This document shows, one piece after another, positions 22,842 through 31,274 of a DNA stretch of 64,000 nucleotides. Under the pieces are notes generated by a model that was not told the origin of the DNA, searched no databases, and worked only from the letters and a program-made list of their open reading frames with translations. This DNA is from Tepidimonas alkaliphilus (lineage in GTDB: Bacteria > Pseudomonadota > Gammaproteobacteria > Burkholderiales > Burkholderiaceae_C), in the NCBI RefSeq assembly GCF_007556595.1, contig NZ_VJNB01000002.1, positions 186,001-250,000 on the forward strand. The letters are read 5' to 3'. The number at the start of each line of letters is the position of its first letter. The stretch's first letter is position 1. Position numbers and translations under genes: made by a program.

Positions 22842-25507
22842 CCGTGCGCAACCTCGAAGCGATGTTTCAGCCCCAGCGGGTGGCCGTCGTGGGCGCCTCC
22901 GACCGCCCTGGCAGCGTTGGGGCCACCGTCTGGCGCAATCTGCTGGGCCACTTTCAGGGCGAGCTCATGGCGGTCAATCCGCGCCGCCCCGAACTGGGCG
23001 CCCCCGTGGCCGCCAGCGTGGCCGAGCTGCCTGCCGCGCCTGATTTGGCGGTGATCTGCACGCCCCCGGCCACGGTGCCAGGGCTGATCGGTGAGCTGGG
23101 CACGCGCGGCTGCCGCGCCGCCGTCGTCATCACCGCGGGCCTCAGCCGCGAGCAGAAGCAGGCCATGCTGCAGGCCGCGCGCCCGCACACGCTGCGCATC
23201 CTCGGGCCCAATTGCATCGGCATGCTGGTGCCGCACCTGGGCCTCAACGCCAGCTTCGCGCACGCCAACGCCGCGCCCGGCAACATCGCTTTCGTGTCGC
23301 AGTCCGGCGCGCTGGTCACCGCGCTGCTGGATTGGGCTGGCCAGCGCGGCATCGGCTTTTCGCACTTTGTCTCGTTGGGCGAGCACGCCGATGTGGACTT
23401 CGGCGACATGCTGGACTACCTGGCCAGCGACCCGCGCACGCGCGCCATTTTGATGTATGTGGAATCCATCAGCGCGCCGCGCAAATTCATGTCCGCGGCG
23501 CGCGCTGCGGCGCGCAACAAGCCGGTGGTGCTGGTCAAGGCCGGCCGCTCGGCGCAGGGGGCGCGCGCGGCCTCGTCGCACACCGGCGCGCTGGCGGGGG
23601 CCGACGACGTGTTCGACGCCGCCATCTCGCGCGCCGGCATGCTGCGGGTGCACACGCTGCACCAGCTGTTTTTGGCAGTGGAAATCCTGGCGCGCTTCCG
23701 CGACAACCGCAGCGAGCGGCTGCTGATCCTGACCAACGGCGGCGGCGCCGGCGTCATGGCCGCCGATGCCGCGGCCCACATGGGGGTGGAGCTGGCCGCG
23801 CTGGACGAAACCCTCATCCAGCGGCTCGATGCCGTGCTGCCCGGCAACTGGTCGCGCGCCAACCCGGTCGATATCATCGGCGACGCGCCGGCGCAGCGCT
23901 ACGTGGAGGCGCTGCGCATCCTGCGCGAAGACCGTGACAGCGCCATCCTGCTGATTCAGGCTCCCACCGCCATCGTGCCAAGCGACGAGGTCGCCGAGGC
24001 ACTGCTGCCATTGGCCAGCGAGCGCCCGCCGCGCGTGCTGGGCTGCTGGCTTGGCAGCGGCGCGGTGCAGACCGCGCGCCAGCGCTTCCGCAGCGCCGGC
24101 ATCCCCGACTTTGCCACGCCCGAAGAAGCGGTGCGGGCGTTTTCCTTCTTGCGGCAGTATCACCGCCACCAGGCCGAGCTGCTGGAGACGCCGCCAGCGC
24201 CGCCCGGCATTGGGCTGGACCTGCCGGCAATCCAGGCGCTGGTGCGGCAGGCGCTGGCCGAAGGGCGCGAGTGGCTGACCGAGCCACAGGCCAAGCAGCT
24301 GTTGGCGCTGGCTGGCATTCCGGTCACGCCGGTGCGCCCAGTGCCGCCCGAGCCGCAAGCCGCGGTCGAAGCCGCCGAGGCGCTGGGCTATCCGGTGGTG
24401 CTCAAGATCCTCTCGCCCGACATCACGCACAAATCCGACGTCGGCGGCGTGCGGCTGAACTTGCTTGACGCTGAGGAGGTGCGCAGCGCCGCCGCGGCGA
24501 TGCTGCAGCGCGTGGCCGCGGCGCGCCCGCAAGCGCGGCTGGAGGGCTTTGCGGTGCAGCCGATGGTGCAGCGCCGCCACGCGCACGAGCTGATCGTCGG
24601 CGCCACCATCGATCCGCTGTTCGGCCCCGTGATCCTGTTTGGCGCTGGCGGCACGGCGGTGGAAGTGTTGGGCGACCGTGCGGTGGCGCTGCCGCCGCTC
24701 AACGTCACGCTGGCCGAGGCGCTGATCGAACGCACGCGCATCGCCCGGCTGCTGCGCGGCTGGCGCGACGTGCCGCCGGCGCACCGGCCCAGCATCCACG
24801 CCGCGCTGCTGGCGGTGGCACAGCTGCTGGCTGACGTGCCGGAGATCGCCGAACTCGACATCAACCCGCTGGTGGTGGATGCGCACGGCGCGGTGGCGCT
24901 GGATGCGCGCGTGCGCGTCAGCGCCAGCCGCCCGGGTGGCGCGGCGCGCTTTGCCATCCGGCCTTACCCCCAGGAACTGATCGAAACCCTCACTTGGGGC
25001 GGCCAGCCGCTGACGCTGCGCCCAATTCGACCGGAAGACGAGGCGCAACACCGGGCCTTCCTCGACCAAGTCGATGCCGAAGACCTGCGCCTGCGGCTGT
25101 TCTACACCCGCCGCAGCTTTGAGCACACCGAACTGGCGCGCCTGACGCAAATCGACTACGACCGCGAAATGGCCTTCATCGCCACCCGCGCGCGCACCGA
25201 CGGCGGCGGCGAGGAAACCATCGGCGTGGTGCGCGCGCTGTGCGACCCCGACAACGACAGCGCCGAATACGGCATCCTGGTGCGCTCCGACCTCAAAGGC
25301 CGTGGACTGGGGCGCATCCTGATGGACAAACTCATCCGCTACCTGCGCGCGCACGGCACGCGCCGCATCGTCGGCCAGGTGCTGCGCGAAAACACTGCCA
25401 TGCTGGCGCTGCTGGCGCGCTTGGGCTTTCAGGTGCAGCCGCACCCGCACGACCCCGATTTGCGCTGGGTGGAGCTGCCGCTGCAAACCGAGCCTGCCGC
25501 GGCTTGA
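22838..25507 (+). CDS. Protein acyltransferase of the Pat/YfiQ type (acyl-CoA synthetase-like domains plus GNAT)
   Basis: 889 residues, close to the 880-900 of Salmonella Pat. Residues 1-460 resemble the alpha subunit of NDP-forming acyl-CoA synthetases (CoA-binding V-A-V-V-G-A-S-D-R-P-G-S near 15; S-S-H-T-G-A-L-A-G near 250). Residues 480-700 resemble the ATP-grasp beta subunit, with K-I-L-S-P-D-I-T-H-K-S-D-V-G-G near 525. Residues about 725-880 are a GNAT acetyltransferase, with L-V-R-S-D-L-K-G-R-G-L-G-R-I-L for acetyl-CoA. Pat acetylates and inactivates acetyl-CoA synthetase and other proteins on lysine. An AAGGAG site precedes ATG 22838. Its GC-rich codon use is stronger than in the following phasin gene. 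Confidence 0.88.
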   Translation: MTVRNLEAMFQPQRVAVVGASDRPGSVGATVWRNLLGHFQGELMAVNPRRPELGAPVAASVAELPAAPDLAVICTPPATVPGLIGELGTRGCRAAVVITAGLSREQKQAMLQAARPHTLRILGPNCIGMLVPHLGLNASFAHANAAPGNIAFVSQSGALVTALLDWAGQRGIGFSHFVSLGEHADVDFGDMLDYLASDPRTRAILMYVESISAPRKFMSAARAAARNKPVVLVKAGRSAQGARAASSHTGALAGADDVFDAAISRAGMLRVHTLHQLFLAVEILARFRDNRSERLLILTNGGGAGVMAADAAAHMGVELAALDETLIQRLDAVLPGNWSRANPVDIIGDAPAQRYVEALRILREDRDSAILLIQAPTAIVPSDEVAEALLPLASERPPRVLGCWLGSGAVQTARQRFRSAGIPDFATPEEAVRAFSFLRQYHRHQAELLETPPAPPGIGLDLPAIQALVRQALAEGREWLTEPQAKQLLALAGIPVTPVRPVPPEPQAAVEAAEALGYPVVLKILSPDITHKSDVGGVRLNLLDAEEVRSAAAAMLQRVAAARPQARLEGFAVQPMVQRRHAHELIVGATIDPLFGPVILFGAGGTAVEVLGDRAVALPPLNVTLAEALIERTRIARLLRGWRDVPPAHRPSIHAALLAVAQLLADVPEIAELDINPLVVDAHGAVALDARVRVSASRPGGAARFAIRPYPQELIETLTWGGQPLTLRPIRPEDEAQHRAFLDQVDAEDLRLRLFYTRRSFEHTELARLTQIDYDREMAFIATRARTDGGGEETIGVVRALCDPDNDSAEYGILVRSDLKGRGLGRILMDKLIRYLRAHGTRRIVGQVLRENTAMLALLARLGFQVQPHPHDPDLRWVELPLQTEPAAA

Positions 25508-25525
25508 CCGTTCGTCGGATCGTTT

Positions 25526-25538
25526 GTTGCAACGCAAC
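25526..25538. promoter_or_regulatory. Upstream PhaR-like operator
   Basis: GTTGC-AAC-GCAAC, a perfect inverted repeat just upstream of the phasin -35 box. It shares its TTGC/GCAA arms with the second operator at 25582-25596. PhaR repressors of PHA producers bind TGC/GCA-rich repeats in phasin promoters. Confidence 0.6.
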
Positions 25539-25546
25539 CAAAGCCC

Positions 25547-25596
25547 TTGCGTTGTCACACGGGATCCCTATACTTCGGCTTTGTTGCACTGCAACA
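25547..25596 (+). promoter_or_regulatory. Phasin promoter with PhaR-like operator
   Basis: TTGCGT and TATACT are 16 bases apart (25547-25574). A perfect palindrome TGTTGCA-C-TGCAACA at 25582-25596 overlaps the expected transcription start. A PhaR-type repressor bound here would block initiation until PHA granules titrate it away. Confidence 0.65.
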
Positions 25597-25622
25597 TTCC
25601 CTGTCCCACGAGGAGTCCCGCC

Positions 25623-26180
25623 ATGATGACCGTCGAGCAAATCGTCGCGCTGCACAAAAAGCACGTGGCCACCGTTTTTGACCTGGCCGACAAAACCTTC
25701 GCCGGCGTGGAAAAGCTGGCTGAGCTAAATTTGCAGACCGCCAAAACCCTGTTGTCCGAAACCGCCGAGCACACGCAGACCGCGCTGGCCGTCAAAGATA
25801 TGCAGGACCTGGTGGCGCTGCACAACGCCATGCTGCAGCCGATGGGCGAGCGGGTGGCCGCCTACCACCGCCAAATGTATGACATCGCCTCCGGCGTGCA
25901 GGCCGAGTGGGCCAAAGTGCTGGAAGCGCAAGCGCAAGAAACCCACAAACAATTTTTGGCGGCGCTGGACGGCCTGGTGAAAAACGCGCCGCAAGGCGCC
26001 GAGCCTGCGGTGGCGGCCATGAAGCAGGCCGTCAGCACCGCCGCGGCGGCGATGGAGTCGGTGCAAAAGGCGGTCAAGCAGGCCGCAGAGCTGGCCGACG
26101 CCAATCTGAAAGCCGTGGCCAACACCGCGGTGGCCGCCACCAAGGCGCCGCGTTCCAGCAGCAAAGCGGCGGCGGCCTGA
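25623..26180 (+). CDS. phaP: Phasin family protein (PHA granule-associated)
   Basis: 185 residues from ATG 25623, nine bases after a GAGGAG site. The protein is small, helical and Ala/Lys-rich, with amphipathic heptads throughout and V-E-Q-I-V-A-L-H-K-K-H at the N-terminus, L-A-E-L-N-L-Q-T-A-K near residue 38 and an Ala/Lys tail, all typical of betaproteobacterial PhaP. Phasins coat polyhydroxyalkanoate granules and regulate their size. The promoter carries two PhaR-like palindromes, and the gene ends at a strong terminator, so it is a single-gene unit. The PHA synthase genes are not in the window. Confidence 0.92.
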   Translation: MMTVEQIVALHKKHVATVFDLADKTFAGVEKLAELNLQTAKTLLSETAEHTQTALAVKDMQDLVALHNAMLQPMGERVAAYHRQMYDIASGVQAEWAKVLEAQAQETHKQFLAALDGLVKNAPQGAEPAVAAMKQAVSTAAAAMESVQKAVKQAAELADANLKAVANTAVAATKAPRSSSKAAAA

Positions 26181-26240
26181 TCGCCGCATCCACGCCGCTT
26201 TCGGCACCGCCGCCAGCGCGACGCCGCGCTTGCGCGTCGA

Positions 26241-26268
26241 AACCACCCCACCCTTGGGGTGGTTTTTT
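26241..26268 (+). terminator. Strong intrinsic terminator after phasin
   Basis: CCACCCC, 6-base loop, GGGGTGG followed by six T. The region beyond it (26269-26482) has no recognisable gene; it turns AT-rich and must contain the chemoreceptor promoter. Confidence 0.92.
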
Positions 26269-26482
26269 ATTTCACCTGTTTGACCATCCCATGAATCAAA
26301 AACGACAAACAGGCGGCGGTCATCGCCGCGCCATCGGTTCAAACCCTTGGGGGATCGCCACAATAGACATACCCCGAAAAGCCTTTCCTAAAATTAGAAC
26401 TATCACCAAAGCGACAAAATAGGCAAACTCTATTGCCCCCCCGCGAAAGGTATCATCAATTTTTAAAAAGGCGTGTGTCCCT

Positions 26483-28063
26483 ATGCGCGTCAATCTCCCT
26501 GTCACCCAACGGCTTTACCCCTTCCCCAAAGGCTACACGCTCGTCTCCACCACCGACCTCAAAGGGCGCATCACGTATTGCAACCCGATGTTTGTGGAGG
26601 TCAGCGGCTTTAGCCGTGAGGAGCTGCTCGGCCAGCCGCACAACATCGTGCGCCATCCCGACATGCCGGCTGAGGCCTTTCGGGACATGTGGGCCACCCT
26701 CAAGGCCGGTCAGCCGTGGAGCGGCTTGGTCAAAAACCGGCGCAAAAACGGCGATCACTACTGGGTGCTGGCCAACGCCACGCCGCTGCTGCACCGCGGC
26801 CAGCCGGTGGGTTACCTGTCGGTGCGCACCGAAGCCAGCCCTGAACAGATCGCCGCCGCCGAAGCGCTCTACGCCCGCCTGCGACGCGAAGCCGAAACCG
26901 GCCGCCGCACCGTGGCGCTGCGCGCCGGCCAGCCGGTGCCGCTCGGCTGGCGCGCCGCGCTGATGCGGCTGCTGCGCCCCAGTCTCTCGGGCTGGATTTT
27001 GCTGGCGCTGCTGGGGATGTTGACCGTCTCCGCTTTACTCGGGCACCATGCCGCAGCGTTGCTCGGAGTGCCACGGTTGCCGCTGCTGCTGGAGCTGGGC
27101 ATCGACATCGGCCTGGCTCTGGCACTGTGGCGCTGGCTGCATGCGCGCACGCTGGCGCCGGGGCAGCGTGCGCACGAACTGGCGCGGCGCATCGCCGGCG
27201 GCGACCTCGACCTGGCGCGCGAGTCCACCCAGGCGCCCGAGCCGTTTGGCTCACTGCTGCGCGCGCTGCGCCAGGCGGGCTTGAACGTTTTCGGAGTGGT
27301 GCGCGACATTCGCGACGAAGCCGCCCGGCTGGACGCCGCCGCGCAAGAAATCGCCGCCGCCAATCAAGAGCTGTCCAGCCGCAGTGAGGCGCAGGCCAGC
27401 AGCCTGCAACAATCCGCCGCCAGCTTGACCGAGCTGCTGGAGACGGTGCGCGCCACGACTCAATCGGCGCAGCAGGCCGCGCAGCAAACCCAGACCGCCA
27501 GCGACGCCGCCCGTCAAGCCGTGCAGCAGACTGAGGCGCTGCGCGCGGCCATGGAACGCACCCGCGCCACCGCCGAGCGCATTGCGCAGATCACGCACAT
27601 CATTGAGAATATTGCGTTTCAGACCAACATCCTGGCGCTCAACGCCGCGGTGGAAGCAGCGCGCGCTGGCGAGGCCGGGCGCGGTTTTGCCGTGGTGGCC
27701 AGCGAGGTGCGCGCGCTGGCGCAGCGCAGCGGCCAAGCCGCCAAAGACATCAAAGCCCTGATCGAAGAGGCCGTGCAAGCCATCGCCGACGGCGCTGAGC
27801 AGTCCGACCGCACGCGCCTGCGCATCGTCGGCCTGCAAGACGACGTGGCCGGGGCGCGCGCGCTGGCGCAAGAAATTGCCAACGCCAGCCAGCAGCAGCT
27901 GGCGGCCCTGGGGCAGTTGCAGCAAGCGGTGCAGCAGCTGGACGACATCACGCAGCGCAACGCCGCGATGGTGGAGCAGGTGGCCGCCTCCGCCGCCGCC
28001 TTGCGCGAGCAAAGCCAGCAACTGCAACACGGCGTGGGGCTGTTTCGCATCGATCAGCCCTGA
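26483..28063 (+). CDS. Aer-like PAS-domain methyl-accepting chemotaxis protein
   Basis: 526 residues. An N-terminal PAS domain (about 15-110) has the Aer signature with Y-C-N-P-M-F near 34, [12 protein letters not shown] near 56 and [11 protein letters not shown] near 84, as in FAD-binding Aer PAS. A hydrophobic stretch (about 165-210) gives a membrane hairpin without a periplasmic domain. The signalling domain is Gln/Ala-rich and has the conserved tip [20 protein letters not shown] near 375. It would sense the redox state of the electron transport chain and steer flagellar motility. There is no C-terminal CheR-binding pentapeptide. It precedes the PAS-EAL gene by 11 bases and resembles the receptor gene at 54-56 kb. 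Confidence 0.9.
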   Translation: MRVNLPVTQRLYPFPKGYTLVSTTDLKGRITYCNPMFVEVSGFSREELLGQPHNIVRHPDMPAEAFRDMWATLKAGQPWSGLVKNRRKNGDHYWVLANATPLLHRGQPVGYLSVRTEASPEQIAAAEALYARLRREAETGRRTVALRAGQPVPLGWRAALMRLLRPSLSGWILLALLGMLTVSALLGHHAAALLGVPRLPLLLELGIDIGLALALWRWLHARTLAPGQRAHELARRIAGGDLDLARESTQAPEPFGSLLRALRQAGLNVFGVVRDIRDEAARLDAAAQEIAAANQELSSRSEAQASSLQQSAASLTELLETVRATTQSAQQAAQQTQTASDAARQAVQQTEALRAAMERTRATAERIAQITHIIENIAFQTNILALNAAVEAARAGEAGRGFAVVASEVRALAQRSGQAAKDIKALIEEAVQAIADGAEQSDRTRLRIVGLQDDVAGARALAQEIANASQQQLAALGQLQQAVQQLDDITQRNAAMVEQVAASAAALREQSQQLQHGVGLFRIDQP

Positions 28064-28074
28064 GGCTTGCCCCG

Positions 28075-29766
28075 ATGCGCTCGGAATTTTTTCAGGCGCT
28101 GATCCGCTCGCTGGAAGACGGCATCGTCGTCATCGACGAATGCGGCGCCATCGAGCTGGTCAACCCGGGCTTGGAGCGGCTGCTGGGCTGGCGCGAGGCG
28201 GAGCTGCGCGGCTGCAACGTCAGCGTGCTGATGCCGCCCGAACACGCGGGCCGCCATGATGGCTACCTGCAAGCCTACGCCCGCACGGGGCAGGCGCGCA
28301 TCATCGGCCAGGATCGAGTCTTGCAGGCGCGCCACCGCAACGGCGAAAACGTGGATGTGATGCTTTCGGTCACCGAAGTGCACCAGCACGGACGGCGCTA
28401 CTACGTTGGGCGACTACGCGACATCCGTCCCCAGCTGCGCCACGAGCGCGAACTGCAGCGCCTGGCGTTTTACGATCCCGTTACGGGTCTGCGCAACGGC
28501 CAGGCGCTGCGCCGACGCCTCAGCGGCGCCGCGCCAGCCTGCGACCCCTCCCGCTTGCACGTGTTGGCCATCGCCGACATCGAGCGCTTTCACATCCTCA
28601 ACGACACCGCCGGCCTCCGCGTCGGCGATGAGCTGTTGCATCAAGTGGGGCAGCGGCTGCAGGAGCGCGCGCCCGCCCAAGCGGAGGTGTTTCGCTGGAC
28701 CGGCGACGAGTTTGTGCTGCTGGTCGAAACGCCCGACGCCGATGGCGCCGCCGCTCTGATCGAGCGCTGGCTGCGCCAAGCCACCGAGCAGGAATTCGCC
28801 GTCGGCCCTCACCGCGTTCGGGTGCGCCTGCGCGCCGGCGTGCGCGTCTGCTGCGTGCCTGCCGCCAACCCGGACGAGGAACTGGCGCGCGCCGACCTCG
28901 CGCTGGTGCACGCCAAGCGGCACGGCTCGGCGGCGGTGGTGGATGAGGCCGCGCTGCCGCATGGGCGCGACTGGACGCTGGCGCAGCTCAGCCAAGACTT
29001 GCGCCAGGGCTTGGAAGCTGGGCAGTTCACCATCCACCTGCAACCGCAGGTCGATGCGCAAGGTCATCTGGTCGGCGCGGAAGCCTCGCTGCGCTGGCTG
29101 CATCCGCAACGCGGCTGCCTGCCCCCGGGCGCGTTCTGGACGGCGGCGGTGGAGCTCGGCTTGGCCCCCGCCATCGGCTTGACCGCCATTCGCCAAACGC
29201 TGGAGCTGGCGCAGCGCTGGCAAGCCGACCCCTTGCTGGCCCGGCTGCAGCTGTCGTGCAATTTGAGTCCGCAGCAATTTCGTTGTCCGGATTTGGTGAC
29301 GCACTTGCGCACGTTGCTGCAACCTGCAGCGCTGCGACCCGGCCAGGTGCGGCTGGAAATCACCGAGGAAGCCGTTTTTGACGATGAAGCTCAGGTGCAG
29401 CGCACCCTGGATGAGCTGGGCGCGCTGGGGTTTGGCTTGTCGCTGGACGACTTCGGCACCGGTTACTCCTCGCTGCAGCGGCTGCTGGCGCTACCGCTGG
29501 CGGAACTCAAAATCGACCGCGCCTTTATCGCCGCGTTGGGCCGCGCCCCGCGCGCCGAACCGATCGTGCAGGCCATCTTGGCCATCGGCCAGGCGCTGCA
29601 GGTCGATTGCGTGGCCGAAGGGGTGGAAACGCCGGATCAATGGCAGCGGCTGCGAACCCTGGGCTGTCAGCGCTTTCAAGGCTTTGCCTGGGCGCCGCCG
29701 ATGCCGGCGCAAGCCCTGGAAGCGCTGGCGCGGCGCGATCAGCCGCTGACCATGTCAGCCAGTTGA
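28075..29766 (+). CDS. PAS-GGDEF-EAL protein with a FixL/DosP-like heme PAS; likely oxygen-sensing c-di-GMP phosphodiesterase
   Basis: 563 residues. The PAS domain (about 1-120) matches the heme PAS of FixL: G-R-H-D-G-Y-L has His61 where FixL has its proximal heme ligand, and I-I-G-Q-D-R has Arg81 exactly 20 residues later, as FixL Arg220 follows His200. The GGDEF domain (about 140-290) is degenerate, with W-T-G-D-E-F near 208, so cyclase activity is unlikely. The EAL domain (about 305-555) keeps the catalytic set: E-A-S (for E-A-L) near 342, the Asn in L-S-C-N-L-S-P, E in L-E-I-T-E-E, D-D-F-G-T-G, the Lys in L-K-I-D-R and E in A-E-G-V-E-T, so c-di-GMP hydrolysis is plausible. It lies 11 bases after the Aer-like receptor gene. 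Confidence 0.85.
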   Translation: MRSEFFQALIRSLEDGIVVIDECGAIELVNPGLERLLGWREAELRGCNVSVLMPPEHAGRHDGYLQAYARTGQARIIGQDRVLQARHRNGENVDVMLSVTEVHQHGRRYYVGRLRDIRPQLRHERELQRLAFYDPVTGLRNGQALRRRLSGAAPACDPSRLHVLAIADIERFHILNDTAGLRVGDELLHQVGQRLQERAPAQAEVFRWTGDEFVLLVETPDADGAAALIERWLRQATEQEFAVGPHRVRVRLRAGVRVCCVPAANPDEELARADLALVHAKRHGSAAVVDEAALPHGRDWTLAQLSQDLRQGLEAGQFTIHLQPQVDAQGHLVGAEASLRWLHPQRGCLPPGAFWTAAVELGLAPAIGLTAIRQTLELAQRWQADPLLARLQLSCNLSPQQFRCPDLVTHLRTLLQPAALRPGQVRLEITEEAVFDDEAQVQRTLDELGALGFGLSLDDFGTGYSSLQRLLALPLAELKIDRAFIAALGRAPRAEPIVQAILAIGQALQVDCVAEGVETPDQWQRLRTLGCQRFQGFAWAPPMPAQALEALARRDQPLTMSAS

Positions 29767-29834
29767 CAGACCCGCCGCCGGGCCGCCCCGTATGATGTTG
29801 GCTGTTGGTTGCGAACGCATCAGGGGTTGAGTCC

Positions 29835-30686
29835 ATGACGTTTTCCTCCGTCGGGATTGTGGGCGCCGGCACCATGGGGCACGGCATCGCGCAGGTTTGC
29901 GCGCAGGCCGGGCTGCCGGTCACGCTGATCGATGTGCACGAAGCCGCCTTGGCGCGGGCGCAGCAGGGCATCGCCGCCAGCCTGGATCGCCTCATCAAGA
30001 AAGGCGCGATTGGCCCCGCCGACAAGGACGCCGCGCTGGCGCGCATCCGCACCTCGACGAGCTACGACGATCTGCGGGGCGCGCCGCTGGTCATCGAGGC
30101 CGCCACCGAAAACCTCGAGCTCAAGATCCGCATCCTGCGCCAGCTCGACGGCCTGCTGGCGCCCGCGGCCATCATCGCCACCAACACCAGCTCGATCAGC
30201 ATCACGCAGCTGGCCGCCGTCACCGCTCGGGCCGAGCGCGTCGTCGGCATGCACTTCTTCAACCCGGTGCCGGTGATGGCGCTGGTGGAAATCATCCGCG
30301 GCCTGCAGACCAGCGACGCCACGCACGACGCCGTGCGCGAGCTGGCGCTCAAGCTCGGCAAGACGCCGATCACGGTCAAGAACGCGCCCGGCTTCGTCGT
30401 CAACCGCATCCTGGTGCCGATGATCAACGAGGCCTTTTTCGTGCTGGCCGAGGGGCTGGCCAGCCCCGAGGACATCGACGCCGGCATGAAGCTGGGCTGC
30501 AACCATCCGATCGGGCCGCTGGCGCTGGCCGACATGATCGGGCTGGACGTGTGCCTGGCGGTGATGAACGTCTTTTTCGCCGAGTTTAACGACAGCAAGT
30601 ACCGTCCCTGCCCGCTGCTGAAGGAAATGGTGGCCGCCGGGCGCCTGGGCCGCAAGACCGGCCGCGGCGTCTATACCTACGCCTGA
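29835..30686 (+). CDS. 3-hydroxybutyryl-CoA / 3-hydroxyacyl-CoA dehydrogenase
   Basis: 283 residues, the usual length. The Rossmann motif G-A-G-T-M-G-H-G-I-A-Q lies near residue 11. The HADH features A-T-N-T-S-S-I-S-I near 117, the catalytic His in G-M-H-F-F-N-P-V-P near 138, its partner Glu in E-I-I-R-G near 151, and the C-terminal domain N-R-I-L-V-P-M-I-N-E are all present. It oxidises (S)-3-hydroxyacyl-CoA with NAD+ in short-chain fatty acid or butyrate metabolism; it could be annotated hbd or paaH. ATG 29835 starts the conserved region. Codon use changes sharply here to a very GC-rich style, with Lys almost all AAG, compared with the upstream EAL gene. Confidence 0.92.
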   Translation: MTFSSVGIVGAGTMGHGIAQVCAQAGLPVTLIDVHEAALARAQQGIAASLDRLIKKGAIGPADKDAALARIRTSTSYDDLRGAPLVIEAATENLELKIRILRQLDGLLAPAAIIATNTSSISITQLAAVTARAERVVGMHFFNPVPVMALVEIIRGLQTSDATHDAVRELALKLGKTPITVKNAPGFVVNRILVPMINEAFFVLAEGLASPEDIDAGMKLGCNHPIGPLALADMIGLDVCLAVMNVFFAEFNDSKYRPCPLLKEMVAAGRLGRKTGRGVYTYA

Positions 30687-30688
30687 CC

Positions 30689-30717
30689 GCCGCGCCCGGG
30701 GTTCGGACGGCCCCGGG
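30689..30717. terminator. Possible bidirectional hairpin between convergent genes
   Basis: GCCCGGGG and CCCCGGGGC arms around a 9-base loop fold into a GC-rich stem with one bulge between the HADH and moaC stops. Neither strand has a T-run, so this is only a candidate. Confidence 0.3.
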
Positions 30718-30722
30718 GCGGC

Positions 30723-31235
30723 TCAGACCGCCGGCGGCCGCGGCCCAGCGACGAAGGAGCCGGACTTGCCGCCATGCTTTTCCAGCAGGCGCACGTCGCC
30801 GATCACCATGCCGCGGTCGGCGGCCTTGCACATGTCGTAGATCGTCAGCAGCGCCACCTGCACCGCGGTCAGCGCCTCCATCTCCACGCCGGTGGGGCCC
30901 ACCGTCTCCGCCGTGGCGCGCACGCGCACCGCGGGCGGCTCATCCTCCGGCTCGAGCTCCAGCGCCACGCGCGTCAGCGCGACCGGATGGCACAGCGGGA
31001 TCAGGTCGCTGGTGCGCTTGGCCGCCATGATGCCGGCAATGCGCGCCACGCCCAGCACGTCGCCCTTCTTCGCGCTGCCCTGCCGGATCAGCGCCAGCGT
31101 GGCCGGCTGCATGCGGATGCGCCCCTCGGCCACGGCGATGCGGTGCGTGGCGGCTTTGGCGCCCACGTCCACCATGTGGGCCTGGCCCTGCGCGTCGAAG
31201 TGGGTCAGCGGCGAGGAGGTCGTCGGCGTATCCAT
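30723..31235 (-). CDS. moaC: Cyclic pyranopterin monophosphate synthase accessory protein
   Basis: 170 residues. Typical MoaC features are [13 protein letters not shown] near residue 12, [14 protein letters not shown] near 60, I-P-L-C-H-P near 80, and [10 protein letters not shown] near 114 with D-M-C-K-A near 134. MoaC works with MoaA in the first step of molybdenum cofactor synthesis, converting the GTP-derived cyclo intermediate to cPMP. The gene is convergent with the HADH gene across a GC-rich hairpin-prone gap and divergent from the M48 protease gene. No other moa gene is in the window. Confidence 0.95.
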   Translation of the reverse strand: MDTPTTSSPLTHFDAQGQAHMVDVGAKAATHRIAVAEGRIRMQPATLALIRQGSAKKGDVLGVARIAGIMAAKRTSDLIPLCHPVALTRVALELEPEDEPPAVRVRATAETVGPTGVEMEALTAVQVALLTIYDMCKAADRGMVIGDVRLLEKHGGKSGSFVAGPRPPAV

Positions 31236-31274
31236 GCGCGGAATTGTCGCGCGGTTTGCCGCATCATACGGGGC

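Noticed and set aside
22673-25558. Long open frame antisense to the Pat-type gene
   Set aside because: The product is Arg/Gln/His-rich without any domain; it follows from the codon pattern of the real gene.
26425-26475. c-di-GMP (GEMM-I) riboswitch-like words GGCAAAC and CGAAAGG before the chemoreceptor gene
   Set aside because: The spacing between the words is wrong, the GACGCAAAGCC element and the second stem are missing, and the pieces could not be folded into the conserved three-way junction.
29763-29796. TTGACA and TATGAT before the HADH gene as a promoter
   Set aside because: The boxes are 22 bases apart, too far for sigma-70, and the first overlaps the stop codon of the EAL gene.
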